A DNA stretch of 64,000 nucleotides from positions 23,924-87,923 of the forward strand of contig JARFRB010000087.1 in assembly GCA_029287455.1 (NCBI GenBank), in the 5' to 3' direction. This DNA is from Pelagibius litoralis. GTDB taxonomy: Bacteria > Pseudomonadota > Alphaproteobacteria > Kiloniellales > DSM-21159. The notes below the pieces were generated by a model, which worked only from the letters and a program-made list of their open reading frames with translations, was not told the DNA's origin and did no database searches. Below are positions 1 to 8,757 of the stretch, piece by piece. Numbering within the stretch: position 1 is the stretch's first letter; every line of letters begins with the position of its first letter. The translations under genes were made by a program, and so were the position numbers.

Positions 1-1733
1 TCGAAGGCCTAGGCGTTTCGCCCGGCATCGCGATCGGGCCGATTCATCTCAGCGAGTCCACGGAGGTGCACGCGGTCGAATACCAAGTACCTGCCGGCCG
101 CGCCCAGGGCGAAGTTGAGCGCTTCCAGGCGGCGGCGGAGAAGGCGCTGCGCCAGCTTAAGAAGTTGAGGCGCAAAGCTTCCGAGTTTCATGGCGCCTCG
201 GCCGAGGAGCTCGGCTACCTGCTTGAGGCCCATTTGCAGATGCTGCAATCGACGCGGCTGCAAGAGGGGGTGCGCCGGCGCATCGTCGACGGGCGCATCA
301 ACGCCGAAAGCGCGGTGATGCGTGAGATCGAGGGGATCGCGGCCGTCTTCGGCGCCATGGACGACGCTTACTTGGCAAGCCGCGGCAAGGAAGTGCGCGA
401 GGTTGGCTACCGGATCCTGCGCAACCTAACGGAAGCTAATTTCACCAGCTTCAGAGACCTGGAGGCCGGCACGATCATCGTCGGCGAGGATATAACGCCC
501 GCGGATACGGCCCTGATGGATCCCAAGGTAATCGGCGGTTTCGCCTCGGCCCTGGGCGGGGCGGAGGGGCACACGGCAATCATGGCCCGCTCCTTGGGCC
601 TGCCAGCGGTGCTCGGTGTCCCGGGATTGCTGGCCGGCGTGGAGCCTGGTGCGACCGCGATCGTCGACGGCGATCAAGGCTTGGTCATCGTGCATCCCAC
701 GAAGCGGCGGCTTGCCCACTACCAAAAGGTCCGTGACCGCCTGGCCCGCGCCAGCGCGGCCTTGGGCAAGCTCCGCAATCTGCCCGCCGCGACCCGGGAT
801 GGCCGGGTGATCGGACTGCAGGCGAACTTGGAGCTGCCCAGCGAACTTGAGCAGGCGGCGGTTTCCGGCGCCGAGGGGATCGGCTTGCTGCGCACCGAGT
901 TCATGTTCATGAACCGCGACGACCTGCCCGGGGAGGAAGAGCAGGCGCGGCTGCTCGGGCGAATCGTCAAGGGCATGGAAGGCCGGCCCGTGACTCTGCG
1001 CACCCTCGATGTTGGGGGTGAGAAGCTAGCCTCGGCCTTGGGCGACCATCTTGGCAACCCCGTGAACCCGGCGCTGGGATTGCGTGCGATCCGCTTGTCG
1101 CTGAAGGTGCCCGAGCTGCTGGAAACCCAGTTCGCGGCCATGCTGCGCGCGGGCGCCTTGGGGCATGTGCGCATTCTCTTGCCGATGATCTCCTCGGTGG
1201 AGGAGGTGCGGGACGCGCGCGCGATCCTGAACCGGGTGGCGGCGCGTCTGGTGCGGCAGGGCGTCGCCATCGCCGACCCCTTGCCGCCGCTTGGGGTGAT
1301 GATCGAGATCCCCGGGGCCGCGCTCGCCGCCGACAGCCTGGCCCGCGAGGCGGATTTCTTCGCCATCGGCACCAACGATCTCATCATGTACACCCTTGCG
1401 ATCGATCGCGGGGAAGAGCAGGTGGCCCATCTTTACAACCCCCTGCATCCGGCGGTTCTGCGGCTCATACAGTTCGCGATAGACGCAGCACTGCGCAACG
1501 ACAAGCCGGTCTCGGTTTGCGGCGAGATGGCGGGCGACCCGCGCTATAGCTGCCTCTTCGTGGGCCTGGGCGTGCGCGAGCTCTCCATGGGCCCGAAAGC
1601 CTTGCCGCGGGTCAAGGACCGGATCCGGAAGATGGAATCGACGGCCGCCACGCAGCTCGCCTTGAGCGCCATCATCCAGCGCGATCCGGGCGAGATCGGC
1701 AAGCTGCTGGACGCCTTTAACCTGGAAGTCTAA
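1..1733 (+). CDS. ptsP: Phosphoenolpyruvate-protein phosphotransferase (enzyme I), 5' end cut by the window
   Basis: Enzyme I takes phosphate from PEP onto a histidine and passes it to HPr/NPr. The reading frame is already open at the first codon in view and encodes the family's N-terminal GVSPGIAIG segment, so the true start lies just outside the window. Visible motifs are the phospho-histidine site GGAEGHTAIMAR (His near in-window codon 190), the PEP-binding strands TLDVGGEK, GIGLLRTEFMF and GTNDLIMYTLAIDR, and the C-terminal catalytic Cys in SVCGEMAGDP. The 577 codons in view match the core enzyme. Whether an N-terminal GAF domain (PtsP of the nitrogen PTS) precedes it cannot be seen, so the symbol could also be ptsI. 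It converges with the TerB-like gene, with only three bases between the stops. Confidence 0.95.
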   Translation, partial: EGLGVSPGIAIGPIHLSESTEVHAVEYQVPAGRAQGEVERFQAAAEKALRQLKKLRRKASEFHGASAEELGYLLEAHLQMLQSTRLQEGVRRRIVDGRINAESAVMREIEGIAAVFGAMDDAYLASRGKEVREVGYRILRNLTEANFTSFRDLEAGTIIVGEDITPADTALMDPKVIGGFASALGGAEGHTAIMARSLGLPAVLGVPGLLAGVEPGATAIVDGDQGLVIVHPTKRRLAHYQKVRDRLARASAALGKLRNLPAATRDGRVIGLQANLELPSELEQAAVSGAEGIGLLRTEFMFMNRDDLPGEEEQARLLGRIVKGMEGRPVTLRTLDVGGEKLASALGDHLGNPVNPALGLRAIRLSLKVPELLETQFAAMLRAGALGHVRILLPMISSVEEVRDARAILNRVAARLVRQGVAIADPLPPLGVMIEIPGAALAADSLAREADFFAIGTNDLIMYTLAIDRGEEQVAHLYNPLHPAVLRLIQFAIDAALRNDKPVSVCGEMAGDPRYSCLFVGLGVRELSMGPKALPRVKDRIRKMESTAATQLALSAIIQRDPGEIGKLLDAFNLEV

Positions 1734-1736
1734 CGC

Positions 1737-2219
1737 CTAGGGCAGGCCGCCCTGATCTTCGGAGCCGATCCGGCCGGGGCTGGCCTCTAGATCGCCGCGC
1801 ACCCGCTTGGGGTCCTGGCCCAGCAGGCCGCAGAGGCGCTTGAACTCCTTCTCCTCCGCAGGATGATCGATGCCGTCCGCCGTCATCACCAGCCAGGCGA
1901 CGCGAAGCAAGGCCCGGCTGCGCTTGAAGTCCGGCTCGTAGCGTTGAATTTTGCGATAGAGGATCACGTGGACGTCCGGCTCGCCGCGGCGCAACGCCTC
2001 GACGAAGCCGATGAAGGTTTCGCGCGCCTTGCTCAGGTCCAGCGGGCGCAGTTCCGGCACCTTGGCGAAGGCCTGCTCGATCTGCTGCAGCTCCAAGGGA
2101 TGCAATTCGCCATCGGCCATCGACATCAGCGCGCAAGCGGCCATAACGGCCTTCAGAAAATCCTTATCGCGGTAACGCTGCAATTCGCCGCCGAGCTTGG
2201 TGATGAGCGATGGCCGCAT
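1737..2219 (-). CDS. TerB-like (tellurite resistance TerB family) protein
   Basis: A 160-residue soluble, mostly helical protein. It carries two TerB-type repeats with acidic turns: LMSMADGELHPLELQQIE near residues 30-50 and LVMTADGIDHPAEEKEF near residues 110-130. These resemble the metal-binding acidic loops of TerB/DjlA-type domains. Family members are linked to tellurite resistance or act as small scaffold domains, and no specific function can be assigned here. It lies 33 bases downstream of the last peptide-transporter permease on the same strand and may be the tail of that transcript. Confidence 0.75.
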   Translation of the reverse strand: MRPSLITKLGGELQRYRDKDFLKAVMAACALMSMADGELHPLELQQIEQAFAKVPELRPLDLSKARETFIGFVEALRRGEPDVHVILYRKIQRYEPDFKRSRALLRVAWLVMTADGIDHPAEEKEFKRLCGLLGQDPKRVRGDLEASPGRIGSEDQGGLP

Positions 2220-2252
2220 GGGCCCGGATCCTCCCTTCGTTTCTCCAGCGCG

Positions 2253-3443
2253 CTACTTGTAGGGGTCTGCTGCGTCGCGCAGCCCGTCGCCTAGGAAGTT
2301 GAAAGCCAAGACCACGATCACCACCGGAACGCCCGGCAGCAAGAGCCAGGGATACAGCGTAATCGCGTTGATGTTCTGCGCCTCGGTCAGCAACACGCCC
2401 CAAGACGTGACGGGCGGCCGCAGGCCGAGCCCCAAGTAAGATAGGGCGGTTTCCGCCAAAATCATGTTGGGGATCGAAAGCGTCGCCGAGGCGATGAGGT
2501 GGCTTGCGAAGCTGGGCAGCAGATGGCGGCCGATGATCCGGGCCGGCGAGGCGCCCATCAACTGGGCGGCGGTGGCGAAATCCTCCTCTCGCAGGGACAG
2601 AAGTTTCGAACGCACGGCGCGCGCCAGTCCCGGCCAGTCCAACAAGGCCAGAATAAATGTGAGCCCGAAGAAGACGCCGATTGGCGACCAGGTCACCGGC
2701 AAGATCGCCGAGAGAGTCATGAAAAGCGGGATCTCCGGGAAGGAGCGCAGGATCTCGATGCTCCGCTGGGTCAGATCGTCCACCCAGCCGCCGTAGTATC
2801 CGGCCAGGCCGCCGATCACGATGCCCAGAATAAAGCTCAAGGAAATCCCGATAAGGCCGATGGTGAGAGAAATCCGCGCGCCATAGATGATCCGGCTCAG
2901 GACATCGCGGCCCAGCCGGTCCGTGCCCATCAGGAAGAGGGTGCCGTCCTTGGCCGGGCAGAAGAGATGGAAGTTGCCTTCCCACTGCCCCCAGAAACGG
3001 TATTCGTCGCCAAGACAGAAGAAGCGGATGCGCTGCGGCTCGCTCTTGTTGGGAACGTAGTTGCGGCTCAAGGTCGTCAGATCGAGCTTGTAGTCGAAGC
3101 CGTAGACGAAGGGCCCGACGAATGCGCCCTCGTGGAAGAAGCGTAAAGCCTGCGGCGGGGCGTAGATGGAGTCCGTGTTGCGGGTGTGAAGGTTGTAGGG
3201 CGCCACGATCTCGGCGATGACCACAAGAAGATAGAAGAAGGCCAGGACCAGGCCCGAAACCACCGCGAGCTTATGGTGGCGGAACTTCCACCACATGATC
3301 GTCCACTGGCCCGCCTGGTAATAGCGCTCCTGCTCGGGGGTTAGGGTGTCCTTGGTGTAGGGATTGAAGGGATCGGGGTCGACATAGTGCCCCTCACGCG
3401 GCGGCGGCGGCAGATTCCGGCGGTCGATCGGCTTGTCGCTCAT
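2253..3443 (-). CDS. Peptide-type ABC transporter permease (DppC/OppC/YejE family)
   Basis: Inner-membrane permease of 396 residues. The N-terminal cytoplasmic stretch ends in the OppC-type segment WWKFRHHKLAVVSG before TM1 (about residues 55-85). A long periplasmic region follows, containing MGTDRLGRDVLSRIIYGAR (about residues 172-190). The BPD_transp_1 domain has the coupling loop around EEDFATAAQLMGASPARII (about residues 285-305). The start overlaps the stop of the upstream permease by 4 bases (ATGA), so the two are translationally coupled. With the neighbouring permease and fused ATPase it forms a complete membrane importer, but no substrate-binding protein gene is in the window, so the substrate is inferred only as peptide-like from the family. 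Confidence 0.9.
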   Translation of the reverse strand: MSDKPIDRRNLPPPPREGHYVDPDPFNPYTKDTLTPEQERYYQAGQWTIMWWKFRHHKLAVVSGLVLAFFYLLVVIAEIVAPYNLHTRNTDSIYAPPQALRFFHEGAFVGPFVYGFDYKLDLTTLSRNYVPNKSEPQRIRFFCLGDEYRFWGQWEGNFHLFCPAKDGTLFLMGTDRLGRDVLSRIIYGARISLTIGLIGISLSFILGIVIGGLAGYYGGWVDDLTQRSIEILRSFPEIPLFMTLSAILPVTWSPIGVFFGLTFILALLDWPGLARAVRSKLLSLREEDFATAAQLMGASPARIIGRHLLPSFASHLIASATLSIPNMILAETALSYLGLGLRPPVTSWGVLLTEAQNINAITLYPWLLLPGVPVVIVVLAFNFLGDGLRDAADPYK

Positions 3444-4438
3444 TTCGTCGCCCCTCCGCCCAGCCGGATCCGGGGGTCAAGCGCCGCGAGCGCCAGGTCG
3501 GACAGAAACACGCCGATCACCACCAGCAGGGCCTGGAACATCAGGAAGGAGCCGGCGAGGTACATGTCCTGACTCTGCAGGGCCTTCACGAGCATGGAGC
3601 CCGTGGTTGAGAGGTCCAGCACCACCGAGACGATGGCGGCGCCGGAGATGACCTGCGGCAGCAAGGAACCGATGTCCGCGATAAAGGGATTGACCGCCAG
3701 GCGCAGGGGATACTTGGCGATCACCTTCCACTCGGCCAAGCCCTTCGCCCGGGCGGTGGTGACGTATTGCTTCTGCAGCTCGTCGAGCATGTTGGCGCGC
3801 AGGCGCCGGATCATCCCCGCCGTGCCCGAGGTGCCGATCACCACCACGGGCACCCAGAGATGCGCCAAGAGGGAGCCGACCTTCTCCCAGCTCCATGGCT
3901 GGTCGATGTATTGCGGGTCGAAGAGGCCGCCGTAGGAGGTCCCGAACCACTTGTTGCCCAGATAAAGCAGGATTAGCGCCAGCAGGAAGTTGGGCGTGGC
4001 CAGGCCTAGAAATCCGATGAAGGTGAAAATGTAGTCGCCGATGGAGTACTGCCTGACGGCCGAATAGATGCCGATGGGAAAAGCCACCAGATAGGTGAAG
4101 ATCACCGTGGTGGTGGCCAGCACCACGGTTAGCCAGAGCCGGTCGCCCACCACCTCGGCGACCGGAAGCTGGTACTCGAAGGAATACCCCATCTCGCCTT
4201 GCAGAAGGTCCAAGACCCAGAAGAAATATTGCTCGACGAAGGGCCGGTCGAGGCCGTACTGCTCGCGCAGGAAGGCGATCTTGGCCGGATCCACCGCCTC
4301 GCCCTGGGCCTGCAGCTCCGCCAGATAGGTTTCCAGATAGTCGCCTGGCGGCAACTGAATGATGAAGAAAATCAGAAAGCTGATGACCAGCAAGGTCGGG
4401 ATCATAACGAAGAGCCGGCGCAGGGTGTATGCCAGCAT
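3440..4438 (-). CDS. Peptide-type ABC transporter permease (DppB/OppB/YejB family)
   Basis: 332-residue inner-membrane permease. It opens with the typical OppB N-terminus (LAYTLRRLFVMIPTLLVIS) and the conserved periplasmic segment with LPPGDYLETYLAELQAQGE near residues 30-48, then the transport domain with coupling loop QYVTTARAKGLAEWKVI near residues 225-241. It lies 6 bases after the double-ATPase gene and overlaps the next permease by 4 bases, so all three are one operon. Confidence 0.92.
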   Translation of the reverse strand: MLAYTLRRLFVMIPTLLVISFLIFFIIQLPPGDYLETYLAELQAQGEAVDPAKIAFLREQYGLDRPFVEQYFFWVLDLLQGEMGYSFEYQLPVAEVVGDRLWLTVVLATTTVIFTYLVAFPIGIYSAVRQYSIGDYIFTFIGFLGLATPNFLLALILLYLGNKWFGTSYGGLFDPQYIDQPWSWEKVGSLLAHLWVPVVVIGTSGTAGMIRRLRANMLDELQKQYVTTARAKGLAEWKVIAKYPLRLAVNPFIADIGSLLPQVISGAAIVSVVLDLSTTGSMLVKALQSQDMYLAGSFLMFQALLVVIGVFLSDLALAALDPRIRLGGGATK

Positions 4439-4444
4439 TGCCCG

Positions 4445-6349
4445 TTACTCCGCCGACTGCAGGAAGGGTTCGAGGGTAGCCGTCTCCGGATCGGCCCGCA
4501 CGAAGTGGCCCGACCCAAGGTCCACCAGGCGCGGATGGGTGTCGCCGCCCAGCGTGAAGGGGGCGGGCCAGGCCTCGGGCTGGGAGGCCCTGCCGTCCAT
4601 CAAGGCGGTGAGATCGAGCCGGCGCTCGGGATTGGGCTCCGGCACCGCCGAAACCAGCGCGCGTGTATAGGGGTGCACCGGGTTCTTGAAGAGAAGCTCC
4701 TTCGGTGCCAGCTCCACCAGCCGGCCGCGGCACATCACGGCAATCCGGTCGGCGATGTAATCCACCACGGCGAGATTGTGGCTGATGAAGAGATAGGTCA
4801 GGCCCAATTCGTCGCGCAGATCCTTCAACAAGTTCAGGATCTGTGCCTGGATGGAAACGTCCAGGGCAGACACCGGCTCGTCGCAGATCAAGAGATCCGG
4901 CATCAAGGCCAGTGCCCTGGCAATGCCGATGCGCTGCCTTTGCCCGCCGGAGAAGGAGTGCGGGTAGCGCTTCAGGTGGCGCACATCCAGCCCGACCAGA
5001 CGCATCAGCTCCATCACCCGCTCGGCCCGGCTTTCCGGGGTTCCGATATCGTGGATGAGCAGCGGTTCGCTCAAGATCTCGAACACCGTCATGCGCGGGT
5101 TCAGGCTGCTGAAGGGATCCTGGAACATGAACTGGATGCGCCGCCGGAACGCGACCAGATCCGAATCCGACAAGGCCAGGACATCCAGGGGCTCGCCGTG
5201 ATCGTTGAAGACCACCTCGCCGCTGTCCGGGGTAAGCGCCCGCATCACGATCTTCGACAAGGTGGTCTTACCGCAGCCGCTCTCGCCCACCAGGCCGACG
5301 CATTCCCCGCGGTGGACGCTAAGGCTGACGTCATCCACCGCCAGCACCTTGTCCGAGGGCTCGCGCGAGAACCAGGAGGATTTGCGGATCGTGAAGGTCT
5401 TGGTTATGCCGGTCAGGCGCAGTAACGGCCCCGCCGCGTCACTCCCTGGCGGCCAAGGCTTCTTCTCCTCCATGAGTTTCGTGTGGCCGTTGTGCTGAAT
5501 TTCGCGCAGAGGCCTCAGGCGCTCGCCCGGTTTCATGTCGAAGCGCGGAACGGCCCCCAGCAGAGCGGTCAGATAGGGGTGGCGGGGATCGTGGAAGATG
5601 TCGTCCAGCGTGCCGCTTTCCATGACCTCGCCCCGGTACATCACCACCACCTCCTCGGCCACGTTGGCCACCACCCCCAGATCGTGGGTGATGATCAGGA
5701 CCGCCATGCCCAGCTCGGCTTGCAGATCCTGAATCAGTTTCAGGATCTGCGCTTGGATGGTGACGTCGAGCGCGGTGGTCGGCTCGTCGGCGATCAGCAG
5801 GGCCGGCCGGCAAATCAGGGCCATGGCAATGACAACGCGCTGGCGCAGGCCGCCGGAGAGTTCGAAGGGATAGGTCTTGAGCCCCCGCTCCGGGTTGGGG
5901 AAGCCCACTAGGCGCAGCATGTCGGCGACGATCTTCTGGCCTTCCGCGCCGGTAATGCCGCGATGCAGAGCCAAGGCTTCGCCCACCTGATCGCCCACGG
6001 TATGCACCGGGGACAAGGACGTCATGGGCTCTTGGAAGACGATGCCGATGCTGCCGCCGCGAATGGCGCGCATCCGCTCCGACTCCGGATCGAGGGCGGC
6101 GATATCGACCTGTTCGTTGTCGCGGTCGGGATCGACGAAGAGAATCCGGCCGGACTCGATGCCAGCGGTGCGCGGCAGGATCCCCATGACCGACTGGCTG
6201 ACAACCGACTTCCCCGATCCGGACTCGCCAACCAGCGCAACGGTTCCCCCCGGCGGAACGGAGAAGGAGACGCCCCGAACCGCATGCAGACGCCCTTCCG
6301 GCAAGCGGAAGGCGACGTGAAGATCCTCGACGGTCAGGAGGTCAGCCAA
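4445..6349 (-). CDS. Fused double ATPase of a peptide-type ABC transporter (DppD-DppF / YejF / GsiA type)
   Basis: 634 residues holding two complete nucleotide-binding domains in tandem. NBD1 has Walker A GESGSGKS near residue 40, signature LSGGLRQRV and Walker [16 protein letters not shown]2 has Walker A GESGCGKT near residue 358, signature [10 protein letters not shown] and Walker [13 protein letters not shown]. Each domain is followed by the oligopeptide/dipeptide C-terminal extension ([12 protein letters not shown] and [12 protein letters not shown]). It energises the two permeases downstream. The first codon is TTG, behind a G-rich ribosome binding site (GGGGGG). It is first in the operon and begins 67 bases after the glycosyltransferase operon ends, so readthrough from there is possible. 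Confidence 0.92.
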   Translation of the reverse strand: MADLLTVEDLHVAFRLPEGRLHAVRGVSFSVPPGGTVALVGESGSGKSVVSQSVMGILPRTAGIESGRILFVDPDRDNEQVDIAALDPESERMRAIRGGSIGIVFQEPMTSLSPVHTVGDQVGEALALHRGITGAEGQKIVADMLRLVGFPNPERGLKTYPFELSGGLRQRVVIAMALICRPALLIADEPTTALDVTIQAQILKLIQDLQAELGMAVLIITHDLGVVANVAEEVVVMYRGEVMESGTLDDIFHDPRHPYLTALLGAVPRFDMKPGERLRPLREIQHNGHTKLMEEKKPWPPGSDAAGPLLRLTGITKTFTIRKSSWFSREPSDKVLAVDDVSLSVHRGECVGLVGESGCGKTTLSKIVMRALTPDSGEVVFNDHGEPLDVLALSDSDLVAFRRRIQFMFQDPFSSLNPRMTVFEILSEPLLIHDIGTPESRAERVMELMRLVGLDVRHLKRYPHSFSGGQRQRIGIARALALMPDLLICDEPVSALDVSIQAQILNLLKDLRDELGLTYLFISHNLAVVDYIADRIAVMCRGRLVELAPKELLFKNPVHPYTRALVSAVPEPNPERRLDLTALMDGRASQPEAWPAPFTLGGDTHPRLVDLGSGHFVRADPETATLEPFLQSAE

Positions 6350-6416
6350 GCAGCCCCCCGAACTTCATCGCTTGCCGAAAGCCTCGCCGGGGCATCGCGC
6401 CAGTCCGCCATACCGG

Positions 6417-6974
6417 TCAAGCTCCTTCGCCCGGCACGATCGCCGGGCGCGGCGTATCCTCGTCGGCGTGAATACCCAGGCCGAGGAGGTTTCCCGCCGT
6501 CGTCGGGTCGAGCGCGACACCGTTGCGCCGGGCCGCCTTCGCGGCATGCCAGGCGATGTCCGCGAACCCCTCGATGCGTGATTCGAACGTCATTTTTCCA
6601 CCGCTTCCCGTCAACGTCAGTTGCAGGAACCCCCCATCGTTACGCCGCCGTTCCCTGCGCGTGCCAAAGTACCTTAGCTTCAGCGCGGACAAATCTTCCC
6701 AGAGCAAAGCCTTCGTGGCTAGAACCTTTATGAAGAGTCCTTGCCCATTGAGGGCAACCCGCGTGAACTGCTGCCGCAGTGTGCGGAGCCCAAATATACA
6801 GAAAATCAGGACCAGGCTCCCGAAAATTCCCACAATCCACGTCGATCCGCCGCTCGACGCCAGCACGGTGAGCCCCAAGGCCAATCCCCCGGCCGTTCTC
6901 AGGTAGTCGCCGAGCAGGGAGCGGGGCGGGTAGCGATAGAACACGGTATCGGGCTGGGGCCTATCCTCGTTCAT
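6417..6974 (-). CDS. Unknown membrane protein, last gene of the glycosyltransferase operon
   Basis: 185 residues and not recognised. Two hydrophobic segments (about residues 25-45 and 48-65) are followed by a soluble, beta-rich, PH-like C-terminal half (TRVALNGQGLFIKVLATKAL, then LTLTGSGGKMTFES) that could be a membrane-anchored bacterial PH-type domain. Its start overlaps the stop of the upstream glycosyltransferase by 4 bases, so it is translationally coupled to it and probably works in the same pathway. No enzymatic motif is visible. Confidence 0.7.
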   Translation of the reverse strand: MNEDRPQPDTVFYRYPPRSLLGDYLRTAGGLALGLTVLASSGGSTWIVGIFGSLVLIFCIFGLRTLRQQFTRVALNGQGLFIKVLATKALLWEDLSALKLRYFGTRRERRRNDGGFLQLTLTGSGGKMTFESRIEGFADIAWHAAKAARRNGVALDPTTAGNLLGLGIHADEDTPRPAIVPGEGA

Positions 6975-8176
6975 GAACCGTGCCTTTCCGCCACGGGCCT
7001 GGCCGGCGGCGGGTCCTCGGTGGCCAGACGCGCAATGATCCCCGCCGAAATCCCTGCACCTCTGGTTTCTATTTGAGGTGGCGCCCGGCGTCCACGCTCT
7101 TCCGCGTTCGACAGGGCGCGTGCGAGCCTTTCCGGAGTCAAGTCTGGCTCCTCGACAATCTCCAGCAGGCCACGCGCCGCCAGCAGCCGGGCGCGATGGA
7201 GTTGTTCGCTCTCTTGCCCACCGGAAAAGGGTGCCACCACCGCCGGTGCGCCGCTGCCCAATACCTCCAGCACGGTGTTGTAGCCGCCCAGGCTGATCGA
7301 GGCGCGGCAGCGGGCCAAAAGCGCTTGGAAATCGCGCCGGGACCTTTCGACAACGGTCCTCTCGGGCGCGGCGGCGGTCAGGTCACTGAATTCGGCTTCC
7401 GGCAGATTGGGGCCAGTCAGAATGCGCCATCGCACCTCGGCGCGCCGGTCCAGCCGCCGCGCCGCCAGGGCCACTTTAAGGAAGGGGCCGCCGAAGGCAC
7501 CGCCGCCCGCCGAAACGACGACTTCGCCCTCACCCGCATTCCCCTGGCGAAGATCGCCGGCACCACCCTCCGCCGGGCTCATGGGCGGGTTGGCGATATA
7601 GCCGGTATAGGTCAAGAGGCGGCCGGCACGCGCGGCTTGCGCGAAGCTGTCGCGCAGGCGAACGAAGGCCGGGTCGCCGTGCACCAGCACGAGATCGTAA
7701 AAGCGCTCGGCGGTTTCCGCCATCCACAGCGTGCGCTCCGGCGGCTTTTCCACCAAGAGGTCGCGGATGGAGGAGACAATCCAGGGGCGGGGCTGGCGGG
7801 CACGCGCCGCCGCCAGCAGGGGTTCCAGCTCGAAGCGGAATTTCCGACGGCCGAAAGGGTACATCTCGGTCACCAGTACCTTGGGGGCCAGCGCCGCGAG
7901 GATCTCCAGCAGGTCGGCGCGGCGCCGCTTTTTCCAGGCCGCGTCGATCGGACGCCCTTCGGCATCAAGGACCGGATCGAAGCGGCTGTCGGCCACCCAG
8001 GCGGCGGGAAGCTGCACGAGGCGTGCCGAACCCAACTCAAGGCCGGGCACTGTCCGGCCGCCCGACACCACCACGGCCTTCAGCCCGGCCTCCGCACAAG
8101 CCTTCGCCAGCGCCGCCGTGCGGGTGAGGTGCCCGATGCCCCAGAGGTGCTGCACGTGAAAGAGGACGTCTGTCAT
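6971..8176 (-). CDS. MurG-like (COG4671-type) glycosyltransferase
   Basis: 401 residues with a GT-B fold. The N-terminal acceptor domain has the nucleotide-sugar transferase signature HLWGIGHLTRTAALAKAC (residues 10-27). The C-terminal donor domain has SLGGYNTVLEVLGSGAPAVV, the glycine-rich loop and EVLxxGxP element typical of GT28-type enzymes. It is related to the first gene of this operon (11282-12529), which has FGLGHLRR and MGGYNTFCEVL at the same places, so the operon carries two paralogues. Its start overlaps the phosphatase gene by 4 bases. Donor and acceptor are unknown. Confidence 0.85.
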   Translation of the reverse strand: MTDVLFHVQHLWGIGHLTRTAALAKACAEAGLKAVVVSGGRTVPGLELGSARLVQLPAAWVADSRFDPVLDAEGRPIDAAWKKRRRADLLEILAALAPKVLVTEMYPFGRRKFRFELEPLLAAARARQPRPWIVSSIRDLLVEKPPERTLWMAETAERFYDLVLVHGDPAFVRLRDSFAQAARAGRLLTYTGYIANPPMSPAEGGAGDLRQGNAGEGEVVVSAGGGAFGGPFLKVALAARRLDRRAEVRWRILTGPNLPEAEFSDLTAAAPERTVVERSRRDFQALLARCRASISLGGYNTVLEVLGSGAPAVVAPFSGGQESEQLHRARLLAARGLLEIVEEPDLTPERLARALSNAEERGRRAPPQIETRGAGISAGIIARLATEDPPPARPVAERHGS

Positions 8177-8757
8177 GGCTCCAAAGGCAGGTTAAGGGCT
8201 TCGATCTCCGCAGCTCCGCCAGGATGGATCCGGAAGCGGTGGAAGCAAGCGCTCGCGAGCTTGACCGGGGGTTTCCCGCGGAGGTCCCAACCGCTCGCAT
8301 GGCAGTAAAGCGCCCGGATGATGCCGCGATGTGCGACCGCTCCGGCCGGCTCTCCGCTTGCGGCGAGGCGGGCGAGGAAGGGGCGCAGGCGGTTCAGCGC
8401 CTCGCGCGGCGTCTCTCCGCCTGGCGGTCTGAAATCGAGGCCCCGGTCCTCGTTCTCGGCCATCTCGTCGCCGAGGGCTTCACGCAGCGCGCCCAAGCGG
8501 TGCCCCTCCCATTCGCCCCAGTCCATTTCGATCAGCGCCTCATCCGGCGAGGCGTTCAGGCCCAGAAGTGCCGCGGTCTCGCGCGCGCGGGCGAGGGGAG
8601 AGCTGTGCCAGCGCCAGGTGTGCAGCGCGCCGGGCAGGCTCCAGCGGGCCACCGCTCGCCGCCCCGCCGCCGATAGAGGCCTGTCCGCGCGCCCCTGCAG
8701 GCGGCGGTCTTCGTTCCAGTCCGTGGGCCCGTGGCGCAGAATGATGAAGGGGATCAT
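8173..8757 (-). CDS. Histidine phosphatase (phosphoglycerate-mutase fold) inside the glycosyltransferase operon
   Basis: 194 residues. The branch-1 signature LRHGPTDWNEDRRLQG (residues 7-22) contains the catalytic RHG. The acid motif EMDWGEWEG is near residue 92, and the second catalytic His is in AVAHRGIIRAL near residue 145. Such small enzymes remove phosphate from sugar phosphates, nucleotides or small metabolites. Coupled by 4-base overlaps to glycosyltransferases on both sides, it most likely acts on a phosphorylated sugar or lipid-linked intermediate of this pathway. That is inference from context. It is not the cobalamin phosphatase, which has its own candidate at 57575-58219. Confidence 0.88.
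   Translation of the reverse strand: MIPFIILRHGPTDWNEDRRLQGRADRPLSAAGRRAVARWSLPGALHTWRWHSSPLARARETAALLGLNASPDEALIEMDWGEWEGHRLGALREALGDEMAENEDRGLDFRPPGGETPREALNRLRPFLARLAASGEPAGAVAHRGIIRALYCHASGWDLRGKPPVKLASACFHRFRIHPGGAAEIEALNLPLEP

Noticed and set aside
3477..5425. Long frames overlapping the peptide transporter genes (3477-4733 minus, 4199-5425 plus).
   Set aside because: They overlap fully recognised permease and ATPase genes and have low-complexity translations.
8173..8757. Calling the first histidine phosphatase CobC.
   Set aside because: It is embedded in the glycosyltransferase operon, and a better CobC candidate overlaps cobS at 57575.
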